DNA from: Flagellimonas myxillae
GTDB lineage: Bacteria; Bacteroidota; Bacteroidia; Flavobacteriales; Flavobacteriaceae
NCBI RefSeq assembly: GCF_023502235.1
Contig: NZ_JAMFLY010000005.1
Coordinates: forward strand, 124,001-188,000
Length of the DNA: 64,000 nt
Direction: 5' to 3'
A program made the position numbers and the translations under genes. The notes below the pieces were generated by a model, which had not been told where the DNA came from, did not search any database, and was given only the letters and a program-made list of their open reading frames with translations. The number at the start of each line of letters is the position of its first letter. Within the stretch, counting starts at the first letter, position 1. Positions 42,134 through 49,859 of the stretch are shown here, one piece after another.

Positions 42134-44755
42134 TTGGCAGCTTCATCCAAATCCAAGAAGGTAACCCCTTTGATGCAACAATACAACACCATCAAGACCA
42201 AACATCCTGATGCCCTGTTGTTGTTCCGCGTGGGGGATTTTTATGAAACCTTTGGGGAGGATGCCATTAAGGCGTCTAAGATTTTGGGTATTATCCTTAC
42301 CCACAGGAACAATGGAGGGGACAAGACTGAATTGGCAGGTTTTCCACACCATTCGCTCAACACTTATCTCCCAAAATTGGTAAAAGCAGGGCAGCGAGTT
42401 GCCATATGCGACCAATTGGAAGACCCAAAAATGACCAAGAGCATCGTAAAAAGGGGGGTTACGGAATTGGTGACTCCAGGGGTAGCGCTCAATGACGATA
42501 TTCTTTCTGCCAAAAGCAATAATTTTTTGTGTGCGGTACATTTTGGACGGGGCAAATTGGGGGTTTCCTTTGTGGATATTTCCACCGGGGAGTTTCTTAC
42601 TTCCGAGGGATCGGCGGAGCAAGTGGACAAGTTGTTGCAAAATTTTTCCCCTAATGAGGTTTTGGTTTCCAAAAACCACAAAAAGGACTTTCTGGATGCC
42701 TTTGGCAACCAGTTCCACCTGTTTTTTATGGAAGATTGGATTTTCCAGGACGACTATGCCCATGAAAGTCTTAATGCCCATTTCAAGACCAAAACGCTCC
42801 AAGGGTTTGGTATAGATCATTTAGCGCATGGCATTGTGGCTTCAGGTGCCGTATTGCACTATTTGTCCGAAACCCAACACAAACGCTTACAACACCTTAA
42901 TAGGATCCAGCGAATTGCGGAGGAGGAATACGTTTGGATGGACCGCTTTACCATCCGAAACCTGGAACTGTACCATTCCACCAATCTGAATGCGATAACC
43001 CTCTTGGATATCATCGATAAAACCTTGTCCCCAATGGGCGGACGCTTGCTGAAACGTTGGTTGGCCCTTCCTTTAAAAAATCTGGAAAAAGTCCGCAAAC
43101 GACATCAAGTGGTGTCCCATTTGAAGACTGAGGAAACGGTATTGCAGAAAATGCAACATTGGATCAAACAAATGGGCGACCTGGAGCGATTGATCTCCAA
43201 ATTGGCCACTGGGAAAATCAACCCCAAGGAAGTGGTGCAGTTAAAAAACTCCTTGGAGGCCCTGGTTCCCATCAAGCAGTTGGCTCAAGAAAGCCCCAAT
43301 GCATCCCTTCAACAGCTTGGACAACAGATGGATGCCTGTGAAGGTCTTCGAAATAAAATAAAGGAGGTATTGCACGAGGAGGCGCCTATTAATCTTGCCA
43401 AAGGGAACACCATTGCTGTGGGCTATTCCGATGAACTGGATGAGCTTCGGAACCTGGCTTTTTCCAGTAAGGACTACTTGGATAAAATGTTGGAGCGGGA
43501 AACGGAAAACACGGGAATTACCTCCCTTAAGATTGCTTCCAACAACGTTTTTGGTTACTATATCGAGGTCCGAAATACCCATAAAGACAAAGTTCCCGAA
43601 GGATGGATCCGTAAACAGACCTTGGTCAATGCGGAGCGCTATATCACGGAAGAGCTCAAGGAATACGAAGCCAAAATCCTTGGAGCTGAAGAACGTATTT
43701 ACCAGTTGGAACAGCAGTTGTTCGAGCAATTGTTGGTATGGATGCAGGAGTACATAAGCCCGGTGCAGCAAAATGCCCATTTGGTGGCCCAGCTGGATTG
43801 TCTTTGTGGGTTTGCCCAATTGGCCAGTGAAAATGACTATGTGGAGCCGAACATGGACGATTCCACCTCTTTGGATATCAAAGATGGCAGGCATCCGGTC
43901 ATTGAAAAGCAGCTACCCTTGGGCGAGAGCTATGTAGCCAATAATGTTCTTTTAAATCGGGAAGAGCAACAAATCATCATGATCACAGGGCCCAATATGA
44001 GTGGTAAATCTGCCATATTGCGGCAAACGGCACTTATTGTGCTCTTGGCCCAAATGGGAAGTTTTGTACCCGCTTCCGAAGCTAATATTGGGATTGTGGA
44101 CAAAATTTTTACTCGGGTCGGCGCCAGTGACAATATTTCCATGGGGGAATCCACTTTTATGGTGGAAATGAACGAGACAGCCTCCATCCTCAACAATTTA
44201 TCGGAACGAAGTTTGGTGCTTTTGGATGAAATTGGTCGGGGAACCAGTACCTACGATGGAATTTCCATAGCTTGGGCCATTTCGGAATATTTACACGAGC
44301 ACCCATCCAAGGCCAAGACGCTGTTTGCCACACATTACCACGAACTCAACGAAATGACCAACACCTTTGTCCGAATCAAAAACTACAATGTTTCGGTGAA
44401 GGAATTGAAAGACAATGTGCTATTCCTACGGAAGCTGGTTCCTGGCGGAAGCGAACATAGCTTTGGGATCCATGTGGCCAAAATGGCGGGAATGCCACAG
44501 CAGGTCATTCTTAAGGCCAACAAGATTCTAAAGAAACTGGAAAAATCCCATTCCAGTGAAGAAATGGCAGATACCCTACAAGCCAGTCAAAATGAGATGC
44601 AGCTGAGTTTTTTCAATTTGGACGACCCATTGCTTGAAGAGATCAAGGATGAAATCCTGCATTTGGACATTGATACCTTGACTCCTGTGGAGGCCCTGAT
44701 GAAACTCAATGAAATAAAGAGGCTACTGAGCAAGAAGAAAAAGGCAAGTTCGTAA
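42134..44755 (+). CDS. mutS: DNA mismatch repair protein MutS
   Basis: An 873-residue MutS. The mismatch-reading Phe-x-Glu is F36-Y37-E38 in RVGDFYETFGEDA. The C-terminal ATPase has Walker A GPNMSGKS (619-626), the SMGESTFMVEM segment and LVLLDEIGRGTSTYDG. A TTG at 42134 is the only start that keeps the conserved KKVTPLMQQY region; the first ATG (42173) would drop 13 residues including part of it. Length fits MutS1. The C-terminal tail has the LSFFNLDDP segment similar to the beta-clamp-binding region. Confidence 0.95.
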   Translation: MAASSKSKKVTPLMQQYNTIKTKHPDALLLFRVGDFYETFGEDAIKASKILGIILTHRNNGGDKTELAGFPHHSLNTYLPKLVKAGQRVAICDQLEDPKMTKSIVKRGVTELVTPGVALNDDILSAKSNNFLCAVHFGRGKLGVSFVDISTGEFLTSEGSAEQVDKLLQNFSPNEVLVSKNHKKDFLDAFGNQFHLFFMEDWIFQDDYAHESLNAHFKTKTLQGFGIDHLAHGIVASGAVLHYLSETQHKRLQHLNRIQRIAEEEYVWMDRFTIRNLELYHSTNLNAITLLDIIDKTLSPMGGRLLKRWLALPLKNLEKVRKRHQVVSHLKTEETVLQKMQHWIKQMGDLERLISKLATGKINPKEVVQLKNSLEALVPIKQLAQESPNASLQQLGQQMDACEGLRNKIKEVLHEEAPINLAKGNTIAVGYSDELDELRNLAFSSKDYLDKMLERETENTGITSLKIASNNVFGYYIEVRNTHKDKVPEGWIRKQTLVNAERYITEELKEYEAKILGAEERIYQLEQQLFEQLLVWMQEYISPVQQNAHLVAQLDCLCGFAQLASENDYVEPNMDDSTSLDIKDGRHPVIEKQLPLGESYVANNVLLNREEQQIIMITGPNMSGKSAILRQTALIVLLAQMGSFVPASEANIGIVDKIFTRVGASDNISMGESTFMVEMNETASILNNLSERSLVLLDEIGRGTSTYDGISIAWAISEYLHEHPSKAKTLFATHYHELNEMTNTFVRIKNYNVSVKELKDNVLFLRKLVPGGSEHSFGIHVAKMAGMPQQVILKANKILKKLEKSHSSEEMADTLQASQNEMQLSFFNLDDPLLEEIKDEILHLDIDTLTPVEALMKLNEIKRLLSKKKKASS

Positions 44756-44782
44756 TTCAAATATTTACAATGAACCGGCAAC

Positions 44783-45346
44783 ATGCAATTCATAGATTTT
44801 TATAACACAGTTTTACATACTACATTTTCTTATAGCGACCTACCCTTTCCAGTAGAAAGAAAAAGAGTAGAAAAAGGGACAATCTTAACCCCTTATGGAA
44901 AGGTTGAAGATTCTTTGTACTTCATGAACAAGGGTATTGTTGAAATGACCATCAAAAGTTATATGACCGAGAAAATAATTGACTTTTTTTTTGAGGCAGA
45001 GCTATTTTGTGCGTTCACTTCATTTTTAGACCAACATCCTACCGACGTTCAAATTACCACATTGATGGACTGTGAAATCGAGGTGTTAAAAAGGGATCGT
45101 CTTCTACCGGCCTACGCATATTCCTTGGAAGCAAATAAATTTGGAAGAATTGCTACAGAACACGGCTATATTAGAAAATCCAATAGGGAAAAAGATCTTT
45201 TGACCAAAACCGCGGAAGAAAGATATCAGGAAATGTTCCAGACCCATTCCGCCTATATTACGTTAATTCCAGTAAACAAAGTAGCCAAATATTTGGGCAT
45301 TCATCCTGAAAGTTTAAGCAGAATAAGAAAGAAAATAAATTCCTAA
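44783..45346 (+). CDS. Crp/Fnr-family transcriptional regulator
   Basis: A 187-residue protein with an N-terminal cyclic-nucleotide-binding-like beta roll (VERKRVEKGTILTPYGKVEDSLYFMNKGIVEM) and a short C-terminal HTH (KVAKYLGIHPESLSRIRKKI). It lacks the Arg/Ser phosphate cassette of true cAMP binders, so the ligand is unknown, as for most Bacteroidota members. It lies just before the desaturase operon, and a promoter flanked by inverted repeats sits between them, which makes that operon a plausible target. Confidence 0.88.
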   Translation: MQFIDFYNTVLHTTFSYSDLPFPVERKRVEKGTILTPYGKVEDSLYFMNKGIVEMTIKSYMTEKIIDFFFEAELFCAFTSFLDQHPTDVQITTLMDCEIEVLKRDRLLPAYAYSLEANKFGRIATEHGYIRKSNREKDLLTKTAEERYQEMFQTHSAYITLIPVNKVAKYLGIHPESLSRIRKKINS

Positions 45347-45362
45347 CATAGGTCAAGGCCGA

Positions 45363-45420
45363 TTTTTAGTTTAAGCTCTAAACCGCATATACATTTGCGT
45401 CCGAATGTTTAAACTAAAAA
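45363..45420 (+). promoter_or_regulatory. Promoter framed by a 12-bp inverted repeat, upstream of the desaturase operon
   Basis: TTTTTAGTTTAA (45363-45374) and its exact complement TTAAACTAAAAA (45409-45420) flank a -7 box TACATTTG (45390-45397). A smaller GTTTA-N5-TAAAC repeat (45369-45383) overlaps the left arm where the -33 element would be. The arrangement could let a dimeric regulator, or looping between the arms, control transcription. The expected transcript start near 45404 favours ATG 45423 for the next gene. Confidence 0.5.
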
Positions 45421-45422
45421 TC

Positions 45423-46202
45423 ATGAACGAAATATTTTCACAGTTACCCAATCCTCTAGAAATTTTATTGGATCCTATTTCCTTACTGGTTTATGCCATT
45501 TTTGGAAGCCTATACCTTTGGGAATTTTTATTTCCGGCAAGGCAACTTCCCAAAGTGAAATTCTGGAAACTAAGGGGCCTACTATTCTTTCTTGCCTATA
45601 TGCTATTAACTACCTATATCCCTTTATTATGGGATAATTTTTTTGTGTCTTACCAATTAATGGACTTGAGTACCCTTCATCCTATTGTTCAAGTTGTACT
45701 AGGGATCTTGGTTTTTCAAATCGTTCAATATGGTTGGCATATAAGTATGCATAAATCAGATTTCCTATTCCGGGTTTCGCATCAATTACACCATAGTTCG
45801 GAACGATTGGATGTTCCCAGTGCTTTTATGCTCAGCGTTAATGACATGATAGGACTTTCCTTGGTCGGTTCTGTAAGCTTTGCCCTAATCATGGGGCTCT
45901 CTCCGCAAGCAATAACCATAATTGTTTTATCCCTGACCTTCTTTGGCGTTTTTCAACATTCCAACATTAATACACCGAGATGGATCGGTTACATCATCCA
46001 GCGTCCTGAAAGTCACAATCTTCATCACGCTAAAGGAATCCATAAATATAATTATACCGATTTGGCCATTATAGATATGATGTTCGGAACATTCAAAAAC
46101 CCCAGGACCTTTAAGCATGAGACTGGATATTATTTGGGTGCTTCCAATCGGATTTTGGAAATGCTAAGCTTTAAGGATGTCAGCTCAAAACGGGATGCAT
46201 GA
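45423..46202 (+). CDS. Sterol desaturase / fatty acid hydroxylase superfamily membrane protein
   Basis: A 259-residue di-iron membrane protein with about four helices. The histidine clusters are HISMH (106-110), HQLHH (120-124), an additional His in VFQHSN and HNLHH (198-202), which together form the di-iron site. Such enzymes hydroxylate or desaturate fatty acids, sterols or carotenoids. The start chosen is ATG 45423; ATG 45405 would lie at the expected transcript start. It leads an operon: its stop overlaps the ATG of a mini-ORF (ATGA). The substrate is not evident. Confidence 0.85.
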   Translation: MNEIFSQLPNPLEILLDPISLLVYAIFGSLYLWEFLFPARQLPKVKFWKLRGLLFFLAYMLLTTYIPLLWDNFFVSYQLMDLSTLHPIVQVVLGILVFQIVQYGWHISMHKSDFLFRVSHQLHHSSERLDVPSAFMLSVNDMIGLSLVGSVSFALIMGLSPQAITIIVLSLTFFGVFQHSNINTPRWIGYIIQRPESHNLHHAKGIHKYNYTDLAIIDMMFGTFKNPRTFKHETGYYLGASNRILEMLSFKDVSSKRDA

Positions 46203-46330
46203 AAAAACCAAAAATACGTTGGTTTGGCTGGGGCAATAGCAGTAAGAAGACGCCACAATTTACAATTGTTACCTCACTCAACATTTCAAAATTCTCCCCA
46301 CCTAAACCCAAAAAAACTTCTGAGATATGA
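46199..46330 (+). CDS. 43-codon basic mini-ORF coupled at both ends
   Basis: A small frame beginning MKKPKIRWFGWGNSSKK and ending KPKKTSEI, 43 residues, strongly basic (about 11 Lys/Arg) with three Trp/Phe in the first third and no membrane helix. Its ATG overlaps the stop of the desaturase gene (ATGA at 46199-46202), and its TGA overlaps the ATG of the next gene (ATGA at 46327-46330). Two exact 4-base overlaps in a row are the usual mark of translational coupling and argue that it is translated. The product matches no family I know. It may be a real small protein or a coupling leader. Confidence 0.5.
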   Translation: MKKPKIRWFGWGNSSKKTPQFTIVTSLNISKFSPPKPKKTSEI

Positions 46331-47292
46331 AACATCAAATTAAACATAAACTTTGCTTAATCTTTGGCCTAGTTGTAAACCTAATTCAATTGAATGCACA
46401 ATTGGATCATGAAAGAGTATACATCCAGGATTCCTTGCTGATCAACGACATTTGGAGAACTTTTGAGTACCACATTCCCCAATTTCCAGGTAACTCTTGC
46501 CGGTTGGTGTTCGTTCTACATGATGCGGAAATGAATTCTAGGGCCATTCAAGAACTTACGGGATTCGAATTCAATCGACTAGCTGATAAAACGGCAGGAA
46601 CTATAGTGGTTTACCCCCAAGGGCACAATAATGATTGGAACATTGCAGATAAAACTCATTTAGACGGAATTGATGATTTACAATTTATAAAATCAATTGT
46701 TCGAAGAATGGAGAGAAGATACGATATTGATCGCTCTAACGTCTTTGCTGTTGGCTACTTCAAGGGTGGCAATCTGTGCTACACCCTTGCCGAGGAAATT
46801 CCAGAATTCTTTAAAGGATTTGCAATTATTGGAGCTAACATGCCCTCGATTTCTCACAGGACTAATACTCACGTCGTCAAACCTACCTCCATCATGGTCA
46901 TAAATGATATGAGGGATAGCTATAATTTGTTCAACGGCCATAAACATATTCCATTGGAAAAAAGGGAGTATAACATTGAAAAATCCACAAATGAATCGTT
47001 TGAACATTGGCTCCAACATCTTGATCAGGGTAAAAGGTTGTCCGCACCTATTGAGTACATAATAAAAAAGTCCAATTCACTAGCTTATCGATTCGATTAT
47101 TTTAATCGGGAGAACAGCAAGTTGGTTTCCCTTATAAAGATTGAAAACGGTGGGTATTCCTTTCCCAATCCCAATGCTATGAAATGGCCACAAGCTGGAC
47201 AGAATAGCAATAAGCAAATCAATATTCCAGAATTGGTTATGGACTATTTCTATCGGCTTCAGTATGAAGTCAATATGAATATGGGCAAATAA
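46327..47292 (+). CDS. Exported PHB-depolymerase/feruloyl-esterase-like protein with degenerate active site
   Basis: A 321-residue protein with a signal peptide (MKHQIKHKLCLIFGLVVNLIQLNAQ) and the LpqC/PHB depolymerase-type esterase layout: RLVFVLHDAEMNS, IVVYPQGHNNDWN, and DDLQFIKSIVRRMERRYDIDRSNVFAVG. In the family the nucleophile elbow is GxSxGG; here it is GYFKGG with Phe145 in place of Ser. The terminal His motif GGGHxWP reads ENGGYSFP with Tyr277. Asp197 is kept. Two of three triad residues are therefore lost and hydrolysis by the usual mechanism is unlikely. It is coupled to the mini-ORF before it and followed at once by a methyltransferase gene. Confidence 0.75.
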   Translation: MKHQIKHKLCLIFGLVVNLIQLNAQLDHERVYIQDSLLINDIWRTFEYHIPQFPGNSCRLVFVLHDAEMNSRAIQELTGFEFNRLADKTAGTIVVYPQGHNNDWNIADKTHLDGIDDLQFIKSIVRRMERRYDIDRSNVFAVGYFKGGNLCYTLAEEIPEFFKGFAIIGANMPSISHRTNTHVVKPTSIMVINDMRDSYNLFNGHKHIPLEKREYNIEKSTNESFEHWLQHLDQGKRLSAPIEYIIKKSNSLAYRFDYFNRENSKLVSLIKIENGGYSFPNPNAMKWPQAGQNSNKQINIPELVMDYFYRLQYEVNMNMGK

Positions 47293-47331
47293 GTGAAGTG
47301 TTCCAACCATTGTGAATCAATCTCAAATACA

Positions 47332-47970
47332 ATGAGCAACGAATTTAAAAACAACGCAATTCTAGGTCCCATTAATTCTTGGATGTTCCGAATGCTGTCG
47401 GGCTACATGAATTGCCTTTTTGGTAAAACAAAGCGAGAACTTTTCAATAATCATCCAGAAACCATTGTGGAAATAGGTTCGGGCGCCGGTGCCAATATGC
47501 GTTATCTAAGAAAGGGAACAAAGGTAATTGCAATAGAACCGAATGTACACATGCATGAAAACCTGACATTAAGCGCCCAGAAATATGGTATCCATCTAGA
47601 GATAAAGACCCTAATGGGTGAATCGATAGATTTGCCAGACAGTTCTGTGGATTTTGTGGCCTGTACCCTTGTTTTATGTTCTGTTTCAAAACCCTCACAG
47701 TGTTTATCGCAAATAAAGCGCATATTAAAACCCAATGGTGTATTTGTATTCATTGAGCATGTAAAGGCCAAGGAAAATACAATATTGGGATTGATACAGA
47801 AATTGGCGCACAAACCATGGCACTGGTTTTTTGAGGGCTGCCATACCAATAGGGACACTAAATTATTATTGGAAAAAGCAGGATTTAGTTCCTTAAAATT
47901 AGAGCAATACCATTCCTACTCCCCGTTTATTCCAATTATACCTCAAATTAAAGGAAAAGCAATTAAATAA
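47332..47970 (+). CDS. Class I SAM-dependent methyltransferase
   Basis: A 212-residue methyltransferase of the UbiE/METTL7-like type. Motif I IVEIGSGAGANMRYL, motif II (VIAIEPNVHMHENL), and motif IV DFVACTLVLCSV followed by ILKPNGVFVFIEHVKA are intact. ATG 47332 is the first ATG; a GTG at 47293 directly behind the previous stop would add 13 residues and may be the true coupled start. The substrate is probably a small or lipid molecule. As last gene of the desaturase operon, it may act on the same product. Confidence 0.83.
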   Translation: MSNEFKNNAILGPINSWMFRMLSGYMNCLFGKTKRELFNNHPETIVEIGSGAGANMRYLRKGTKVIAIEPNVHMHENLTLSAQKYGIHLEIKTLMGESIDLPDSSVDFVACTLVLCSVSKPSQCLSQIKRILKPNGVFVFIEHVKAKENTILGLIQKLAHKPWHWFFEGCHTNRDTKLLLEKAGFSSLKLEQYHSYSPFIPIIPQIKGKAIK

Positions 47971-48074
47971 ATATGGGTAGATTATAGACCAAAGGTTTCT
48001 ATATCCATTCCTACTGAAACCAACATTTGCCATTCCTTTTACCCAAAAATGCTTTTAGATTTAAAGAAATATAT

Positions 48075-48082
48075 TAAATTTG
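48075..48082 (+). promoter_or_regulatory. -7 box upstream of the tRNA pair
   Basis: TAAATTTG matches TAnnTTTG exactly, 38 bases before the 5' end of tRNA-Gly. No TTG is visible at the expected -33 position. Confidence 0.4.
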
Positions 48083-48119
48083 CATCCGCACCTGAAAAAG
48101 GGCACTTGTTCTTTAAAAT

Positions 48120-48192
48120 GCGAAAATAGCTCAGTTGGTAGAGCATCACCTTGCCAAGGTGGAGGTCGCGGGTTCGAATCCCGTTTTTCGCT
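48120..48192 (+). tRNA. tRNA-Gly (anticodon GCC)
   Basis: A 73-nt cloverleaf. The acceptor stem GCGAAAA pairs with TTTTCGC, the D-stem is GCTC/GAGC, the anticodon arm TCACC-TTGCCAA-GGTGG has anticodon GCC at 48153-48155, and the T-arm is GCGGG-TTCGAAT-CCCGT. The discriminator base is T. The CCA end is not encoded. Confidence 0.95.
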
Positions 48193-48193
48193 C

Positions 48194-48213
48194 GACTTCG
48201 ACTCCGCTCAGTC
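48194..48213. repeat. Short imperfect palindrome between the tRNAs, possible dispersed repeat
   Basis: GACTTCGACTCCGCTCAGTC starts two bases after tRNA-Gly. It is closed by GACT/AGTC. Sequences with the core CTTCGACTCCGCTCAG are, from memory, common between genes in Flavobacteriaceae genomes; only one copy was noticed in this window. Confidence 0.4.
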
Positions 48214-48245
48214 ATCAAGGGTGGAGTTTTTTTTTGCAGTCCAAT

Positions 48246-48330
48246 GCTCGAGTGGTGGAATTGGTAGACACGTTGGACTTAAAATCCAATGGCCATTGTG
48301 GCCGTGCGGGTTCAAGTCCCGCCTCGAGTA
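48246..48330 (+). tRNA. tRNA-Leu (anticodon UAA)
   Basis: An 85-nt class II tRNA. The acceptor stem GCTCGAG pairs with CTCGAGT (first pair G-T), the anticodon arm is TTGGA-CTTAAAA-TCCAA with anticodon TAA, a long variable arm (around GGCCATTGTGGCC) follows, and the T-arm is GCGGG-TTCAAGT-CCCGC. The discriminator A is typical of Leu. CCA is not encoded. Confidence 0.95.
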
Positions 48331-48339
48331 CGTTTAAGA

Positions 48340-48366
48340 AGCTCTTACTTTGTAAGGGCTTTTTTT
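48340..48366 (+). terminator. Intrinsic terminator after the tRNA pair
   Basis: AGCTCTTAC and GTAAGGGCT form a 9-bp stem with one G-T pair, followed by six or more T residues. Confidence 0.8.
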
Positions 48367-48650
48367 ATGGAGAAATGCAAGGTAAATGGATTATTTACTT
48401 ACTCATATTCCGGAGATTGAAGTTAGCATGCCCCTAAATTCACATAACATTTTTACATATCGAGAATTATAGATATATTTGACCCAGGTAACTAAATCTC
48501 TCTGCTAAGATGCATAACTATGGTCTAGGTGTTGTAAAAAGGGTACAAACAGTTACAATCTTAAGAGAAATATAAAGTCAATGACAGACCATATTCAAAT
48601 TTTCGAAAAAAAATTTAACAGTTCATATCGACAAATATCAAAGTATAGAA

Positions 48651-49085
48651 ATGAATAATATCGATTTTAAGTTTATCAATCCATTTGAATACAAAGACAG
48701 GGTGCTTGAATTGTTAAAGCAATTAAATCCGGACAAAAGTGTAACCCACATTGAAAGCTTATTGAAGGAAATGGTTGAAATTCCCACATATCGATGTTTT
48801 GCCCTTTTCAAAAACGACGATTTGATTGGAATTTCCTCCGGATGGACAACTATAAGGGTGTACTGTGGCAAACATTTGGAATTGGACAATGTGGTCATCG
48901 ATTCCAACATTCAATCCAAAGGGTTTGGCAACTACTTCCTCAATGCAATAAAACAGTGGGCGTGCTCCAATGCATATCAAACCATTGGACTAAACACCTA
49001 TGTTGAAAACACCAGGTCCCACAAGTTTTATTATAACCAAAAATTTAAAATTCTGGGATTACATTTTGAACATAACTTAATTTAA
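48651..49085 (+). CDS. GNAT-family N-acetyltransferase
   Basis: A 144-residue acetyltransferase. The acetyl-CoA loop is QSKGFG in VVIDSNIQSKGFGNYFL, and the C-terminal NTYVENTRSHKFYYNQKFKI matches the usual GNAT motif B. The acceptor substrate is unknown. The 284 bases between the tRNA terminator and this gene hold no other ORF; TATATTTG at 48474-48481 is a possible -7 box there. A short-chain-dehydrogenase-like gene follows after 6 bases. Confidence 0.85.
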   Translation: MNNIDFKFINPFEYKDRVLELLKQLNPDKSVTHIESLLKEMVEIPTYRCFALFKNDDLIGISSGWTTIRVYCGKHLELDNVVIDSNIQSKGFGNYFLNAIKQWACSNAYQTIGLNTYVENTRSHKFYYNQKFKILGLHFEHNLI

Positions 49086-49091
49086 AAACTT

Positions 49092-49694
49092 ATGAAAATA
49101 TTAATTATTGGCGGCAAGGGTACCATAGGCAGGACTGTCGCAGAGCACTTTAAAAAAGAAAATGAGGTCATCGTTGCAGGGCGTTCCTCGGGTGATGTAC
49201 TTGTAGACATTGCGGATGAAAAATCAATTCGGGAAATGTTTGGCAAAACCGGCAAATTCGACGCCATAGTTTGTATTGCAGGAGAGGCGAAATGGGATAA
49301 ATTCACCAACCTATCCGAAAATGACTACTTTATTGGCATTAAAAGTAAGTTGATGGGGCAAGTCAATTTAACCCGTATTGGCGTAAACTATTTGAATCCG
49401 AAAGGTTCAATTACATTAACTACTGGTATTTTGGCGGATGACCCCGTAGTGCAAACTACGAGTGCTGCCATGGTCAATGGAGGACTACACAGCTTCGTTA
49501 AAGCGCTTGCATTGGAACTTGATCATGGGATTCGGGTCAATGTGGTTTCCTCTGGCTTAGTAGAAGATGCCTATGAAAAATACCAAAATTACTTCCCAGG
49601 TCATAATCCCATTCAAATGACCAAGGTGGTCAATGGGTATGTAAGAAGCGTTATGGGCCAAGGAAATGGGGAGGTCATTCGAATTTACAATTAG
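49092..49694 (+). CDS. Short-chain dehydrogenase/reductase-fold protein lacking the usual YxxxK
   Basis: A 200-residue Rossmann protein. The dinucleotide loop GGKGTIGRTVAEHF is present, as is CIAGEA in place of NNAG. At the place of the catalytic YxxxK the sequence reads AAMVN (in TTSAAMVNGGLHSFVKALALEL), so both Tyr and Lys are missing, while the following helix and the RVNVVSSGLV segment align well. It is shorter than typical SDRs (about 250). It may bind NAD(P) and act in a different way, or not be an oxidoreductase. It is cotranscribed with the GNAT gene. Confidence 0.8.
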   Translation: MKILIIGGKGTIGRTVAEHFKKENEVIVAGRSSGDVLVDIADEKSIREMFGKTGKFDAIVCIAGEAKWDKFTNLSENDYFIGIKSKLMGQVNLTRIGVNYLNPKGSITLTTGILADDPVVQTTSAAMVNGGLHSFVKALALELDHGIRVNVVSSGLVEDAYEKYQNYFPGHNPIQMTKVVNGYVRSVMGQGNGEVIRIYN

Positions 49695-49859
49695 CAAAAT
49701 TGGGTTTCCTAAAATGAACATCTATCGTTGTCCCTTTCCTTTTCATCATAAAATTCCAAGGAAGCATCTCCGTTTAAACTACCTCCACCAACCCACAATT
49801 CCCGTTGAAGCGAGTTTTACTATTTTGCAATACGCAATATTAAACCTAAATAACCACCT

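Noticed and set aside
42143-42820. 225-codon minus-strand frame opposite mutS
   Set aside because: Antisense shadow of mutS; its composition mirrors the mutS codons and it has no known motif.
48120-48330. tRNA pair as an integration site of a genomic island
   Set aside because: No integrase and no direct repeat of the tRNA 3' end was found on either side in the window.
48374-48437. Short ORF directly after the tRNA-Leu terminator
   Set aside because: About 20 codons, no coupling and no conserved feature; it overlaps a frame running through the tRNA genes.
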